Origin: Apostichopus japonicus
Taxonomy: Eukaryota; Echinodermata; Holothuroidea; Aspidochirotida; Stichopodidae
Assembly (NCBI RefSeq): GCF_037975245.1
Contig: NC_092583.1
Location: forward strand, 5,427,264 to 5,491,263
Direction: 5' to 3'
Length of the DNA: 64,000 nucleotides
Each line of letters opens with the position of its first letter. The first letter of the stretch is position 1. Positions 1 to 11,600 of the stretch are shown here, one piece after another. Position numbers and translations under genes: made by a program. The notes below the pieces were generated by a model. The model was not told where the DNA came from, did not search any database, and was given only the letters and a program-made list of their open reading frames with translations.

Positions 1-390
1 AGTACCAGTCCACTGATAGAAAAGGGAGTACCACTGATAGCAAAGAGGGTGCCACTGATAGTAAAGGGAGTACCAGTCCACTGATAGTGAAGGGAGTACC
101 ACTGATAGCAAAGAGGGTGCCAGTACATTGATAATAAAGGGAGTACCACTGATAGTAAAGGGAGTACCAGTCCACTGATAGAAAAGGGAGTACCACTGAT
201 AGTGAAGAGGGTGCCAGTCCACTGATAGTAAACAGAGTACCACTGATAGTAAAGGGAGTACCACTGGTAGTAAAGGGAGTACCAGTCCACAAATAGTAAA
301 GGGAGTACCACTGGTAGTAAAGGGAGTACCACTGATAGTAAAGGGGGTGCCAGTCCATTAATAGTAAATGGGATACCACTGATAGTAAAA
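1..390. repeat. Minisatellite at window start
   Basis: Degenerate tandem array of two alternating unit types of about 21 and 26 bp. Both share GGGAGTACCA and CTGATAGTAAA; the longer unit adds GTCCA. The array continues off the left edge. No coding potential is visible. Confidence 0.85.
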
Positions 391-3299
391 GAGGCTTCCC
401 TGGTTGTTGAAAAGGTATATACAGCCATTTATATGTCATTATTGAGTTATTTTTGCACTGAGCACTAGAAATTTGAAACTGCATGGGGCTCTGTTCCATA
501 TGATTGTGGAAATGGTAATCACAGCTTAAAACTGCAAAGTGGTACTGATATCCTTCCAAAAAACCAATTCCACAGACATATTTATAATTTCAGATGGGTA
601 TTCTCCGATTAACCTTTACTATCTAAAGGTTAATCGGAGTATACCCATCGGACATACTTCTTGACATACATGTGAGAAGCGACATCATGTAATGATGCGT
701 GACAAGAGGTGCAAAGGAAGTTATATAGTAAACCACCTTTTCACCATTTAGAAACCTTACAGGAAAATGTGTCTCCACCATGCTTGGTTCTTCACTGTCT
801 AAATATAACTTAATTGTTTCTTGGTTAACTCTAATCTCCTCATACGGCAGAAAAATGATGGCTGATAAAATTTGTCTCTTTGTCAGAACACTTTAACTTT
901 CTTAGAATCACAAAGACAGTCATTCTGTACCTGTGGCACATCTAACTTTGTTGTTTTGGTAGCTCCCTGTGATCTCTGTTTTCTTGAATCAAAGACTCTA
1001 CGTTTCTTATCTCTCAGTTGATGGTTTCTGCATATTTTCTCATGTCTTTCCTAAAATGACAGAGAAAAAGAGAAGAGGAATAGTTACATTAGCTGGCATT
1101 CATATCTAAACTGCTGCTTTTATACATTGATGGGAATCAATAATTGATACGTCTTACAAATAACAGTCATTTACTCAATTTACTGAATTGGACAGAGACA
1201 GAAGATTTCACTGCAGCATGGCAAGACATTTAAAGATGATTAGATACTGTACAAGTCATCACAGAACTGAAACTCTTCAATGTCAATCCAAAAAAACATT
1301 AAGTGAAAGGTTTGTTAGAAAAAGCCAAGTTCAGAATATAAAATATATACTATTACAAATCCTGAAGATGCATCCTAAGTTATGCTTACCAAAGACTCTG
1401 GGTAAAATTTCCTCCCACATGACTGGCATGGATGTAGCTCAGGGCCACCTCTAGCAGCAAAGGCTAACGAAGACAAAAAACATTACTGTTGCATTAACAT
1501 AACTCCACTGTGGCAGATAACTTCAGCCCCAATGAGTGCAATTTCAGTTCCTGTAACAGTTAAAGAAATGCACATTAAAACCAGCTTATTTTAATATGAT
1601 TGGTTGCAACCATGCCTCAATTTGATAACAATTAATGGGCACCTACATAAGCCACACAACACAATATTTTGAACAAGTTGTTACAATCAGTCAACTTTTT
1701 ATATAAATATTTCACTTAATTGGAGGATCTTCCATGAACAATGGTTTTCCTTGTACATGTAAGAAGCTCAGTGATGCAGTCAAAATAATTCTTCGAAGGA
1801 TGAATTAAGAAGATAAAATAAATCCCCTACTGTAAGCACAGAAATGTATCTGATTGAACTTTGGCAATTCTTTGTGAGAATTGTCAGGACTACTTAAATA
1901 CCTACTGTACCCTGTCCTAAGATAACATACAAGCAACTTTGCAAAGTTCTTAAGTTGTCCGTGTATCCTATGAAAGGCTAATTTACCACAATATTAACTA
2001 CAATAAACTAGGATAATATTCTAGCAAGATGACTGCACTATAACAGTTACAACCTTGCATTCAGCTCACATATCTTTTAAAGCTAATTGCATTTGTCTGT
2101 ATGCTACATTAGTATATTAGAGTGTGTCAAATAATATATGCTAACTGTGTATATGATTGTTGTATTTAAGGAAACTTATTTTACTTGAAAAATGCATCAT
2201 TGCTGGTTAATTTAGAAGAGTTATAAATCATTTCAATCACAAGAATTAATTGGGTCATTTTTTGTTTGATAATTTTATGAATCTTGTTAGGCATAAGATA
2301 AGTACTAGTTGTCAGTTTTTAATTTGCACAATCAAAATATTTCAAAAAAAAACGGCTGAGACTCAATGCTAAAGGGACTTTTTTTCCTGTGGATGGCTGG
2401 GAAATGAGAATTTTCTTATCATTTATAACTTAAATTTAAACATTTAGTATTACATCAAAACTTAAGCAATTGTATATTGGGACTTAGAAGCCTGTCTCTT
2501 CACAACTTATGCACTCTTCCTCTGCTGTGTCTAGAGTGACCTCCTCCAGTGTCTGATCTATTTCAGACTAACAGTACTGGTAGGAAACTAGGCACTAACT
2601 ATAACAACCTGAATCAATACTAGTCCAAACAATGCAATACAATACAAGTAATATGTGACATCAAATGGCGCTTCACAAGTACTAACTATAGGCGCAGAAA
2701 CTAGGCAGTGCCTGTAGGCACAACGAAAAAAGCTTACTAAATGTATCTAAGCAGCACATTGTGTACCAAAACAGAAAACAATCTATGACAAAAATCCATC
2801 TAACTTGGGCCTAAAGAGGCAAACATAAACCAACAACAATGAAGAAGAATAAGTTAGTGAAAGCTATGGAAACAAGGGAGGAGGGCAGCATTGCCCAGAA
2901 AGAAGGGCATGCAGACAGATAGAAAAGCCACAAGGGAAAAAATCCTGCCTAATAAAAGTCATCCAGTTTGAAAAGCATATTTATCCTCAGGCCGGGAAAC
3001 GGTTAGAAAATGAAGACCACAAAACTTCTATGATGATGATAAGGTTAAATAAATATGTCTGAGTTTGTAGTTTCATTTCTATGTATCCTCCAAGGAGGTA
3101 TAAGATACATATAAATACATTAACAATAGAGATAACACATTACATAATGCAGATGGCAGTCACAAGAGAGATACCAGACACAAAAGAAGTATAAGCTTAC
3201 AGATAGAAGTTCTGAAAGTGTGCACCAGCACTACAGTAAGCGGTAGCAATTGATGTGACAAAAATTACGAGGTCTTTATTATCTTAGCACAAAAATGAC
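391..3299. other. No recognised gene; contains one hairpin
   Basis: AT-rich sequence with only short chance ORFs and no convincing exon or RNA gene. The one structured element is a long hairpin at 594-648, listed separately. It could hold UTR or intron sequence of a gene off the left edge, but nothing here shows that. Confidence 0.5.
594..648. repeat. Long inverted repeat (24-bp arms, 7-nt loop)
   Basis: Arms 594-617 and 625-648 are complementary with one mismatch, around the loop ACTATCT. The arms contain TCCGATTAACCTTT and its complement. It may be a MITE core or a fold-back insertion. No clear target-site duplication was identified. Confidence 0.75.
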
Positions 3300-4330
3300 T
3301 TAAACTGGAAACAACAACTTCAGACTTCGATTGAAAAAGATCATGCATTTTAATAGAACTGGGTCTTGTTCTGAATTAGGGTTTGAAGTAAAGATTTCTT
3401 TCTTCCTTAAAGGCTGGGCACTTGAACTTGTAATGAAATTCATCACCTCATTTATTAGTGTTACATAAATTACATATTTACTCAAATAGTTACGGTTCCG
3501 AAAATCGAGGGTTTTCAAATACTTTTCGAATTCAAGGTTGGTCTTGAACATTCTATACACTTTACAATGCGAACTACTATTTACATCGGCCAGCCTCTCC
3601 TGTTTATACATGTCACCTAGTCTTAACTTAATCGCTCTACTTAACCATGCTTGGGATATAACAGGGTCAGAAGAATAATGAACTTAATTGGCTGGCCCCG
3701 TACGGTAGGCTCCACAAATAGGACATTCTAGCTTTGTCAAGAATACTTTTAACTTTACTTAACCAAGGAGACGAAAAAATACTTTGATCGTGGAGAGCCC
3801 TAAGGAACTTGTACATCATAAGCAATATTTTATACTCACTGGTATTTACTATTCTACACCAAATATGAAACATTCTTGCCTTGATTGTATTAATCAGCTA
3901 ATGACATCCTAATTCACCATATATATGCCATTCAATTCGGAGTATACTTGTAACAGAACTTTCAATGAAAAGCTTCAACATGGCTAAAATTATCAATGCC
4001 CCAGATCTCACATCCATAGAGCAGAACAGGAAGAACCAGTTGATCAAACAGCTGAACTTGTTAATCTAATGGGAGCTGTGGGGTATAAGATTTACACAAT
4101 AGGCTGTAAAGGGCATATCTAGCTTGGTTCACTCGTTTATTAACAGCCTTTGTAAATCTACTGTTATAGTTAAAAGTACATCCCAGATAACAATAATCAT
4201 CAACAATTTCGACTGTAAAACCCCAAAAGGTAAAGCTTGGTTTAAGCCTAATTTTCCCTTTGGGTAGCAGATTGTTAAGGAGGGCAGTAGTCTAGTAATT
4301 TCTTTCAGAGTCAATGACCTGCCAAACTGT
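3300..4330 (-). mobile_element. Decayed non-LTR retrotransposon (LINE), C-terminal part of ORF2
   Basis: Minus-strand translation across several frames gives LINE ORF2 C-terminal features. First comes a segment reading VDDYCYLGCTFNYNSRF, followed by FDQLVLPVLLYGCEIWG. Then comes a downstream region with YKILLMMYKFL and VKSILDKARMSYLW (3667-3873). The final region (3300-3611) has CKVYRMFKTNLEFEKYL and a lysine-rich tail typical of the LINE post-RT domain. Stops and frameshifts separate the pieces, and the RT core and endonuclease are absent. It is a dead 5'-truncated copy whose clade I did not assign. Confidence 0.7.
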
Positions 4331-5480
4331 TTTCAGAGCACTCTTTGTGGAATTTTCACTTTCAAGGCAGTGTGCTTATATTTTAATTTAAAGCAAAATA
4401 GTTCCCAGGGTAATTGAAATTGAGACCACCAACTAAAACATTTGCACATCAGACTTATAACATGCAATTGAAAGCCTACTTTGCTATCCTTAGTTTCTGC
4501 TACACTTATTTTCTACCATAAAAAATTGTTTTATAGCGGAAACTACAGAAACTGTGGCGGAAACTAACATTGTCTGGCCTAATTTAATCATAAAAATGAT
4601 GAATTTACAACACTATATGGTAGTATACCGTAATTCTGCATGATCCCTAAATTTGCGAATCTATCCAATTTTGGCATAATCTAGAGATCTATCAAACTGC
4701 AAAACATTTAAGTTGGCTTAGCTAGTTAGTAGCCTAACCAAACTTAAACCAAACAGCAAAATCAGAGATTTTGTCATAAGGGTACCACTAGGTTTATTTA
4801 TCAGAACAATTGTATCATCAACTAATCGTACATGGTAGAGTAGGCCTAGGCCTATAGCCTAGGCCTAAGTTATAGTAAGGCTTCATAATTGACGTACAGT
4901 ACCTTCGTAATTGACGCACCTTCAATTATTACTAGCAACAATACAGCAGGCAACCTAAACTTTTTGCAGCAAAGCAGTGTTACATACTTCATGAGCTTGA
5001 ATTCCTTTCAGGTATATGCTGACAAAATATAGCTTTTAACACCCTCTCCCCTCCCCCTCCTCCCCCTCTACAGTTTTGCACATATTTTTGGCATTTGGAA
5101 ATCTCACTCCCTAAAAATAACCAAAATTACCTCAATATAATACCACTACTCTCGGACCTGACCTGTCTGAGCTTAGAGGCTCAGAGCATAGCAAACATCA
5201 TCCAGAGTCAATGGATGTATATATACTTGTTAACACAAAAGTTACAGAACACTTTCAACGAATGTGTCAATTTCGGGATATGAAAGAACTTGACACAGCA
5301 GATATTTTATGTTCAAAATCCACTCAATTGTACATTATGTAGGCACAGAACAATAAATACTTTGAAATCATTGGATTTCTGAGGAACTACACATACTAAA
5401 AAAGGCATACAGTTGAGTGATTTGGATATTTCCTTGATAGACATCGTGTGTCAATTATGAGACTACCCTGCTACTAGTAG
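4331..5480. other. No gene recognised; TAGGCCTA palindrome cluster
   Basis: The stretch holds a dense TAGGCCTA/CCTAGG palindrome cluster near 4843-4868 and a pyrimidine-rich tract near 5041-5070. No exon was supported. Confidence 0.5.
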
Positions 5481-5486
5481 CATGGA

Positions 5487-5958
5487 CACTTCGAAGTTCG
5501 GACACCTACAGTAAGCCTTAAAACACCCCAAAACTATATCTTGTGGTCTAAATCACCTGAAAATATACTGGATATGGTGGGAGAATTGTGTTATATTACG
5601 ATACACAGCCAAACTTTCTTTCCTGCAAACTGTTTTCTCGTTGTATTCCAAGAAGATTTTTCGTGATTGTGGAACTGGTATTTCTTTGCTAGAGTATTGC
5701 GAAGTTCGGACACCCAACCCACAGTGTGGCGCTGGTGATAAATTGGTGGCGCAGTTGCTCTTTCAGTAATTATAACAGACTTCATAGATCTCCGTCATTT
5801 TATTGACAAATATGTAAGTACTTACTTGCACACGGGTCATTTTGGAGAGAAAATAACTGTAGCTTTGTAGTTTTTCGTGAAATTGGCTGTTGCTATAGCT
5901 TGTCATGGTGAAATCGTGTATTTCTTAGGGGTGTCGGAACTTCGCAGTGTTCTGAACT
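5487..5958. repeat. Inverted repeat block with GAAGTTCGGACAC ends
   Basis: GCGAAGTTCGGACACCC at about 5698 is matched, inverted with one mismatch, by GGGTGTCGGAACTTCGC at about 5930. A further direct copy of GAAGTTCGGACACC lies at about 5492, and TTCTGAACTTCGCA follows at 5950. It resembles ends of a small non-autonomous transposon, but boundaries and target duplication were not resolved. Confidence 0.45.
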
Positions 5959-6888
5959 TCGCAATGCTGACTATACTAATAGTTGTATCAAACACAACAC
6001 CATTACCAAACAGGACTAGGCCTAGGCCTACTGTAGTTTTAATTGTAAGTTCGTAAGAGTTGATACACTGTCTTCAAATATTATAATAGTTGGTTGAATT
6101 AAATTAGGCTGATTGTTTATTATAAAGTCCGATTTTCATTGTCGATTTAAATGACCGATTTTGTGGACTTTTCGGCCCTAGCCTAGGGCCTTAGTAGAGT
6201 GAAGCAAAGCAATATACAGTGCATGTACAATGAACGCACAATAATGTGCTCTTTGCGCCATACAAAAAGTGCTTTAGCCCTACCCCCATGGCACATTTTC
6301 TATGGCGGAAAGATCACATTTTCTATGGCGGAAAATACCGATGGCGGAATGACACGGCCCCACAGCAACCTACTTAAGTCTCAACTAACCGACTAGCCTA
6401 GGCCTAGGCCTATATCCTTGGCTATTAACTTTAGCCTGTAGGCTTACCACTGGCCTCAGCTGCAGTATACTGTAGTGTAGGCCTAACTAAGTAAGACTAG
6501 AGCTCACGCTAATTCTTTGCTATGACATTGTTAGACTAAGAACACCAAATATCGTCCTTAATAAACCATGCTACCTTCAGGATCCATTCATTGTCGAATA
6601 CAAAGGTTTCATGGATTTTCTCGTACACCTGTCACAACTGTAAACATTGGTTATGCCTTAGGCCCTAGTTAGGCTATAATATTAATAGCTCCATGGTGAG
6701 GCTAAACTCCCTAACTTGCGTCTGCAGCACCTTGACGACCATAACGAAATCGATGGCGCGCTTTGAGAACTTGATATTGCAGTGCTGGACCGTTTAATAA
6801 GCAAAAGATTTTGAACAGTGTTTATATATAAGTCCCTTGTTACCCCTAAAACTCAAATACAAGAAAACTTTTCTTATCATATTGTCAG
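5959..6888. other. No gene recognised; more TAGGCCTA palindromes
   Basis: Palindromic TAGGCCTA clusters occur near 6016 and 6397. ATTTTCTATGGCGGAAA is tandemly duplicated near 6294-6335. No coding exon was supported. Confidence 0.5.
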
Positions 6889-7286
6889 CAGTGGCGGAGC
6901 TAGAAGGTATTGTTCAGGGGGCGAGAATGGTCTGTAGGGGCGCTTTCGACACTATTTAAGCGGAGCGACACCACAGGTTGGCGCGGAGTGTACAGACATT
7001 TAAGTTGAGTAAAGATACTCCCTAGATCGCCGGAAATGACCCTTTCCGGGCCTTGCTAATTTGCAGATAAACGAAGAATAAATAGGTGTCATCGCCATTT
7101 TGTCAGAAAATTACACCAACAAAATGTGACAAATGTCAATAGATAGATGAGAGCGCTATAAAAAAGTCTATAATCGCAAATAAGTAAAAAGTGGTAAAAA
7201 GCTGAAAAGGACGCCAGCAGTCCATTTGAGTCCGTCAGGGGGGGGGGGCATCCGCCCCCCCTGACTGCATGGACGCTCCGCCACTG
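6889..7286. mobile_element. hAT-like non-autonomous DNA transposon (MITE)
   Basis: A 398-bp element bounded by the perfect 12-bp terminal inverted repeat CAGTGGCGGAGC (6889-6900) and GCTCCGCCACTG (7275-7286). The flanks carry an exact 8-bp direct repeat ATTGTCAG (6881-6888 and 7287-7294). An 8-bp target duplication with CAGTGG-type ends is characteristic of the hAT superfamily. The inside has G-run and C-run tracts near 7240-7262 and no transposase, so mobility would have needed a transposase in trans. Confidence 0.85.
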
Positions 7287-7294
7287 ATTGTCAG

Positions 7295-7909
7295 GGCCAA
7301 ATAACCACTTCCTGATGTAACTTATGCAACACATAGACCCACTAACAATCTACAGGATCGCGTTATAAAGTTAATTCCCTCGTATTTCTGAAATGGCGCC
7401 GAAATGATGTATTAAATTAGTATTTGTATTATTTTCTTTTCATTTATTTGTTTTTTCTCAATATACTCAAACTGTAGGTTGAATAAGTAGGCCCCTATGC
7501 TTTTATACAATAACTATAATTTTAAATGTACAAGGGGAAAGGAAATGGTCTAAAAACCCTTAATATGCTTAACGAGTAGATCCACTCCCCCAAAAGATAA
7601 GAAAGAAAGATGAAAATTAACATCAATGGATAAATACACAAGACCAAATGGTTTGAAAAAAAAAAAAACTTAACTCCAGGTAAAACAGTTTGATGAAGAA
7701 GTGAATATTCAAAAGCTATTTGAATTATAAGTACAACGTTCTTTTTAAACGAAGGCGGTGAAGCATGAATTTTTCATTGAATTAGGCAAAGAATTCTAAT
7801 AAGTATTAGCTCGATAAGGATCTTAATAATAATAAGATCTTAATAATAATATTAATTCGAGGACGTGGTTTGTGCATGTAATCAGCCTGCCTCGTAGAAT
7901 GATTATGTA
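7295..7909. other. No gene recognised
   Basis: AT-rich spacer with a poly-A run near 7657-7669 and a local AATAATAAGATCTT repeat near 7826-7855. Nothing supports a coding exon. Confidence 0.5.
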
Positions 7910-7914
7910 GGCTA

Positions 7915-8498
7915 TGTAAATCAATATAGATTTCTTTATTCCGTATTCCTGTAATCCAAAGATTATTCAACGCAGAAGAAATGTTGAGTCGATTCGTGGT
8001 TTATTAGCTTTGATATCTGGTAACTATCTGGTAATCTGTTAATCTGTTAATCTGCTAATCTGTCAATCTGTCAATCTGTCAATCTGGTAACTAAATAAAT
8101 AAAAACGAAACATACGTTTGTAATTAAACAATCAGGAAATCGATTAATGAATAAGTCAATTATTGAAGAATAAATACATAAATCCAAATCATACAGAATA
8201 AATAATCATGTATGCAACAAATATACAACGTTATATCAATAAAAACACAACTTACATAAAATCTTTGGTTTAACACTGGAAAATACATCTTGCTTCAAAG
8301 CGTTCTTGATATCGACTGAACTCAAATTACGGTAAATGAACGTAAAGACAGAACCAACGAAAACAACAAATTTCAAACACATACTCACGCACGCACGCAC
8401 ACTCGCACAAACACGCACACGCGCAGTAGCACTGCAACTTTACATGACGCACACTTCGTAACAATACACAAACAACACATCGTGTGAGCGCGTTTACA
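7915..8498 (-). repeat. BEL/Pao 3' LTR (left copy)
   Basis: 584 bp, TG...CA ends with TGTAAA/TTTACA inverted termini. It contains a short CAATCTGT tandem (three units here, four in the other LTR) and a CACGCACGCACG run. A 60-codon ORF inside is duplicated in both LTRs and is probably incidental. Confidence 0.93.
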
Positions 8499-8510
8499 CT
8501 CCCCCCTGTT
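8499..8510 (-). promoter_or_regulatory. Polypurine tract of the BEL/Pao element
   Basis: Reading minus, AACAGGGGGGAG directly abuts the TG of the 3' LTR. This is the expected site for plus-strand DNA priming in an LTR retroelement. Confidence 0.85.
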
Positions 8511-8608
8511 AAATCATATGGATTTTACACACATTTACAACCAATCAAACAATTTAGTACACTGAGACAAAGTAATATATATATTCAAAGAAAAAATCAA
8601 CAATGAGA

Positions 8609-11600
8609 CTAATCAGACATTCTCTTTACAATACACAATTTCGTCATCGGTCTTTTGAGTATTTTATTACGAACCTTAACCTCAACGCTTCTTACTTTCC
8701 CATCGCTACTCTTGAAAACTGTAATGATTCTAGCTAAAGGCCATTTTCCGCGTGGAATTGTTTCGTCGGTGAGGAGAACTATGTCCCCAATGACAACATT
8801 TTCTTTCGGAAAATTCCACTTATGGCGTTTTTGGAGGAGAGGCAGATATTCTTTCCGCCATCTCTTCCAAAACAAGGAAGCAAGGTACTGTACTTGAAGC
8901 CACCTTTTACGCCCGTAAGAGACTCCTGTGTCAACTGGGGTGTCTGGCCCATGTCTCATCAAAAGCAGGTGGTTCGGAGTAAGAGGCTCCTCATCTTTTG
9001 GATCTGAGGAGAAGTCAGTGAGAGGTCTTGAGTTGAGAATAGATTCAACCTCGGCTAGTACAGTAGTAAGAACCTCATCAGTGACCGTTTGCTGCCTCAG
9101 GACGCCTCTTAGAATCCTTCTTACCGACCTAATAAGCCTTTCCCATGCTCCTCCGAAATGGCTGGCTGTAGGAGGGTTAAAGTGCCACTCACAACCTTTA
9201 CTATGAAGAAAGGCTTCTACGTCATCTTTATTCATAGCTTTAAAGGCATTTCTCAACTCTTTCTCGCCAGCTTGGAAATTAGAGCCATTGTCGCTAAAAA
9301 TCTTAACTGGCTGACCTCTTCTTGCTACAAAACGTCTGAAAGCATTAAGGAAGGTATCAGCATCAAGGGATTCACAAACTTCCAAATGAACAGCTCTGGA
9401 GGACAAGCAAGTAAAAATGCAACCGAACCTCTTTACGGTCGAGCGACCTCTTTTCGCTTCGAATGGCCCAAAATAGTCCACGCCGACAAAACTAAAAGGA
9501 GGTTTGTCAGAGGAGACTCTCTCCAAAGGCAATGCGGCCATTATCTGACAAGAAGGCCGTGCAAGGATCTTACGACAAACAACGCACTTACTCACTACAC
9601 TCTTCACTGCTGTTCGACCATTCAGTAGCCAAAACTTTTGCCGAATGGCACTTAACGTCATGGCCAAACCACCATGACCTACCGACTCATGATAATATCT
9701 AATAATGAGTGTGACTACTGCTCCCCTAGGGGGCAAGATAATTGGGCGCTTAACGTCATTTCCCAAATCAGCATTGTCGAGACGACCCCCCGCTTTAAGT
9801 ACATTTCCAAGAAGAATGGGTTTGAGTTTAAATAATCGCTGGTCACCCTGCCAGGATTTAAACGCCGATTTTTGGACCCATGAAATTATGGTAGTTTCAC
9901 TCGCTTCGATTTCTGATACAGACAGATTTATGCCACTTGCTGCCAATGAACCTCTACACTTATTAACAAAGCGAAAGACCCAAGCTAACACCTTGACTAA
10001 CTTGGTCCACGATGAAAACCTGGAGATTAACTGCTCAGAAAACTTATCATTAACTAAAGTAGTTACATTAAGAAAAACAGACTTTCCTATTTCTGTGTCT
10101 CCAGACAAATCAATATCATCATGTTTCAGTGAAGGCCATGCGCTTTCTTTCTTCGAAAGGAAACTTGGGCCGGAGAGCCACGTTCCTAAATCATACGTAC
10201 CCCTCGAGCCATCATCGGCTGGGTTTTCTTTGGAGCCTACATGTCTCCATTGATTTGGAGAGGAGAACTCTTGAATCTTGGACACTCGGTTCGCAACGAA
10301 GGTTTTAAATCGCTTATCCTCGTTGCGAATGTACCCAAGGACAATCATTGAGTCCGTCCAAAATATAACATCATCGAGATCAAACCTAATCTCTTGTTTG
10401 ATCGACGTGTACAACGTCACTGCAAGAACCGCGCCCATTAACTCGAGCCTAGGAATAGACACGGGCTTCATTGGGCTGACTTTGGCCTTTCCTTGAATGA
10501 ATGAGCAGCTTGCTTCACTGTCAGCACCTATCACGCGGAGATATGTCACTGCAGCATATCCTCTCTGAGATGCGTCACAAAACACGTGAAGCTGGACGCG
10601 CTGTGCGTTATCTAACTGTAGCCAACGAGGGATCTGTATAGATGAAAGAAGAGGAACATTTTGAAGCCACTTCTTCCATGTCACAAGTTCTTCGTCCGTC
10701 AAGGGTTTGTCCCAATCAGACCCTTTGCGACAAATATCTTGTAAGAGGTACCGAGCAATGACAACAAAGGGAGCAGCAAAACCCAATGGGTCAAAGATCG
10801 AGCTTGATATTGACAATAACCCTCGCCTTGTAAAGGGTTTGTCGGGCAACGACACGTTGAATAGGAAATTGTCATTTTCGGCATTCCAACTCACTCCCAG
10901 TGTTCGCTCAGTTGGAAGAGTCTCCAGGCTATTACGTAAATTTGGAGCTCTTTCGGACTCTGGGATGCTTTGGAGAACGGCACGATCGTTACTAACCCAC
11001 TTCGTGAGTCTAAAGCCGCCCTTACTTAAAATACTTCTAAGGCGTTCCACAACTTCTATTGCAACAGTTGGATCATCGACTGAAGCCAGAAGATCGTCTA
11101 CATAGAAGTTGTTCCTTATGAACTGAATGGCTTTCTTACCTACAATGTCCTGATTATGTAACTCGTTGTCCCTGGCCGTGCGCTGTAACGCATAGCCGGC
11201 GCAAGCTGGTCTTGACGTGGCACCAAAGAGATGCACCGTCATTCTATATTCGAGCGGTTCACTTTCTAGATTACCGCCAGGCCACCACAAGAACCTGAAG
11301 ACATCGCGGTCTTCGCTTATCACCTGCACTTGGTGAAACATTGCCTCTACGTCAGCAACTAGTGCAATTCGCTGTTGCCTAAATCTGTGGAGAACACCCA
11401 CGAGACTGTTTATCGTGTCTGGGCCTTTCAATAAACACGAGTTTAATGAAGTATCCCTCCACTTCGCTGCACAATCATAGACTACTCTGACCTTGTGAAC
11501 AACTGGATGGTGAGGCAGATACCAAACATTACCAGCCTTACCTTCACCTTGAACCCGTTCGGCATAACCTTTCGCAATGTAACCTTCTACGGTTTCTGTA

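Noticed and set aside
8236-8418. 60-codon ORF present in both BEL LTRs
   Set aside because: Identical because the LTRs are identical. It has simple Val/Cys/Arg composition from the CACGCACG run.
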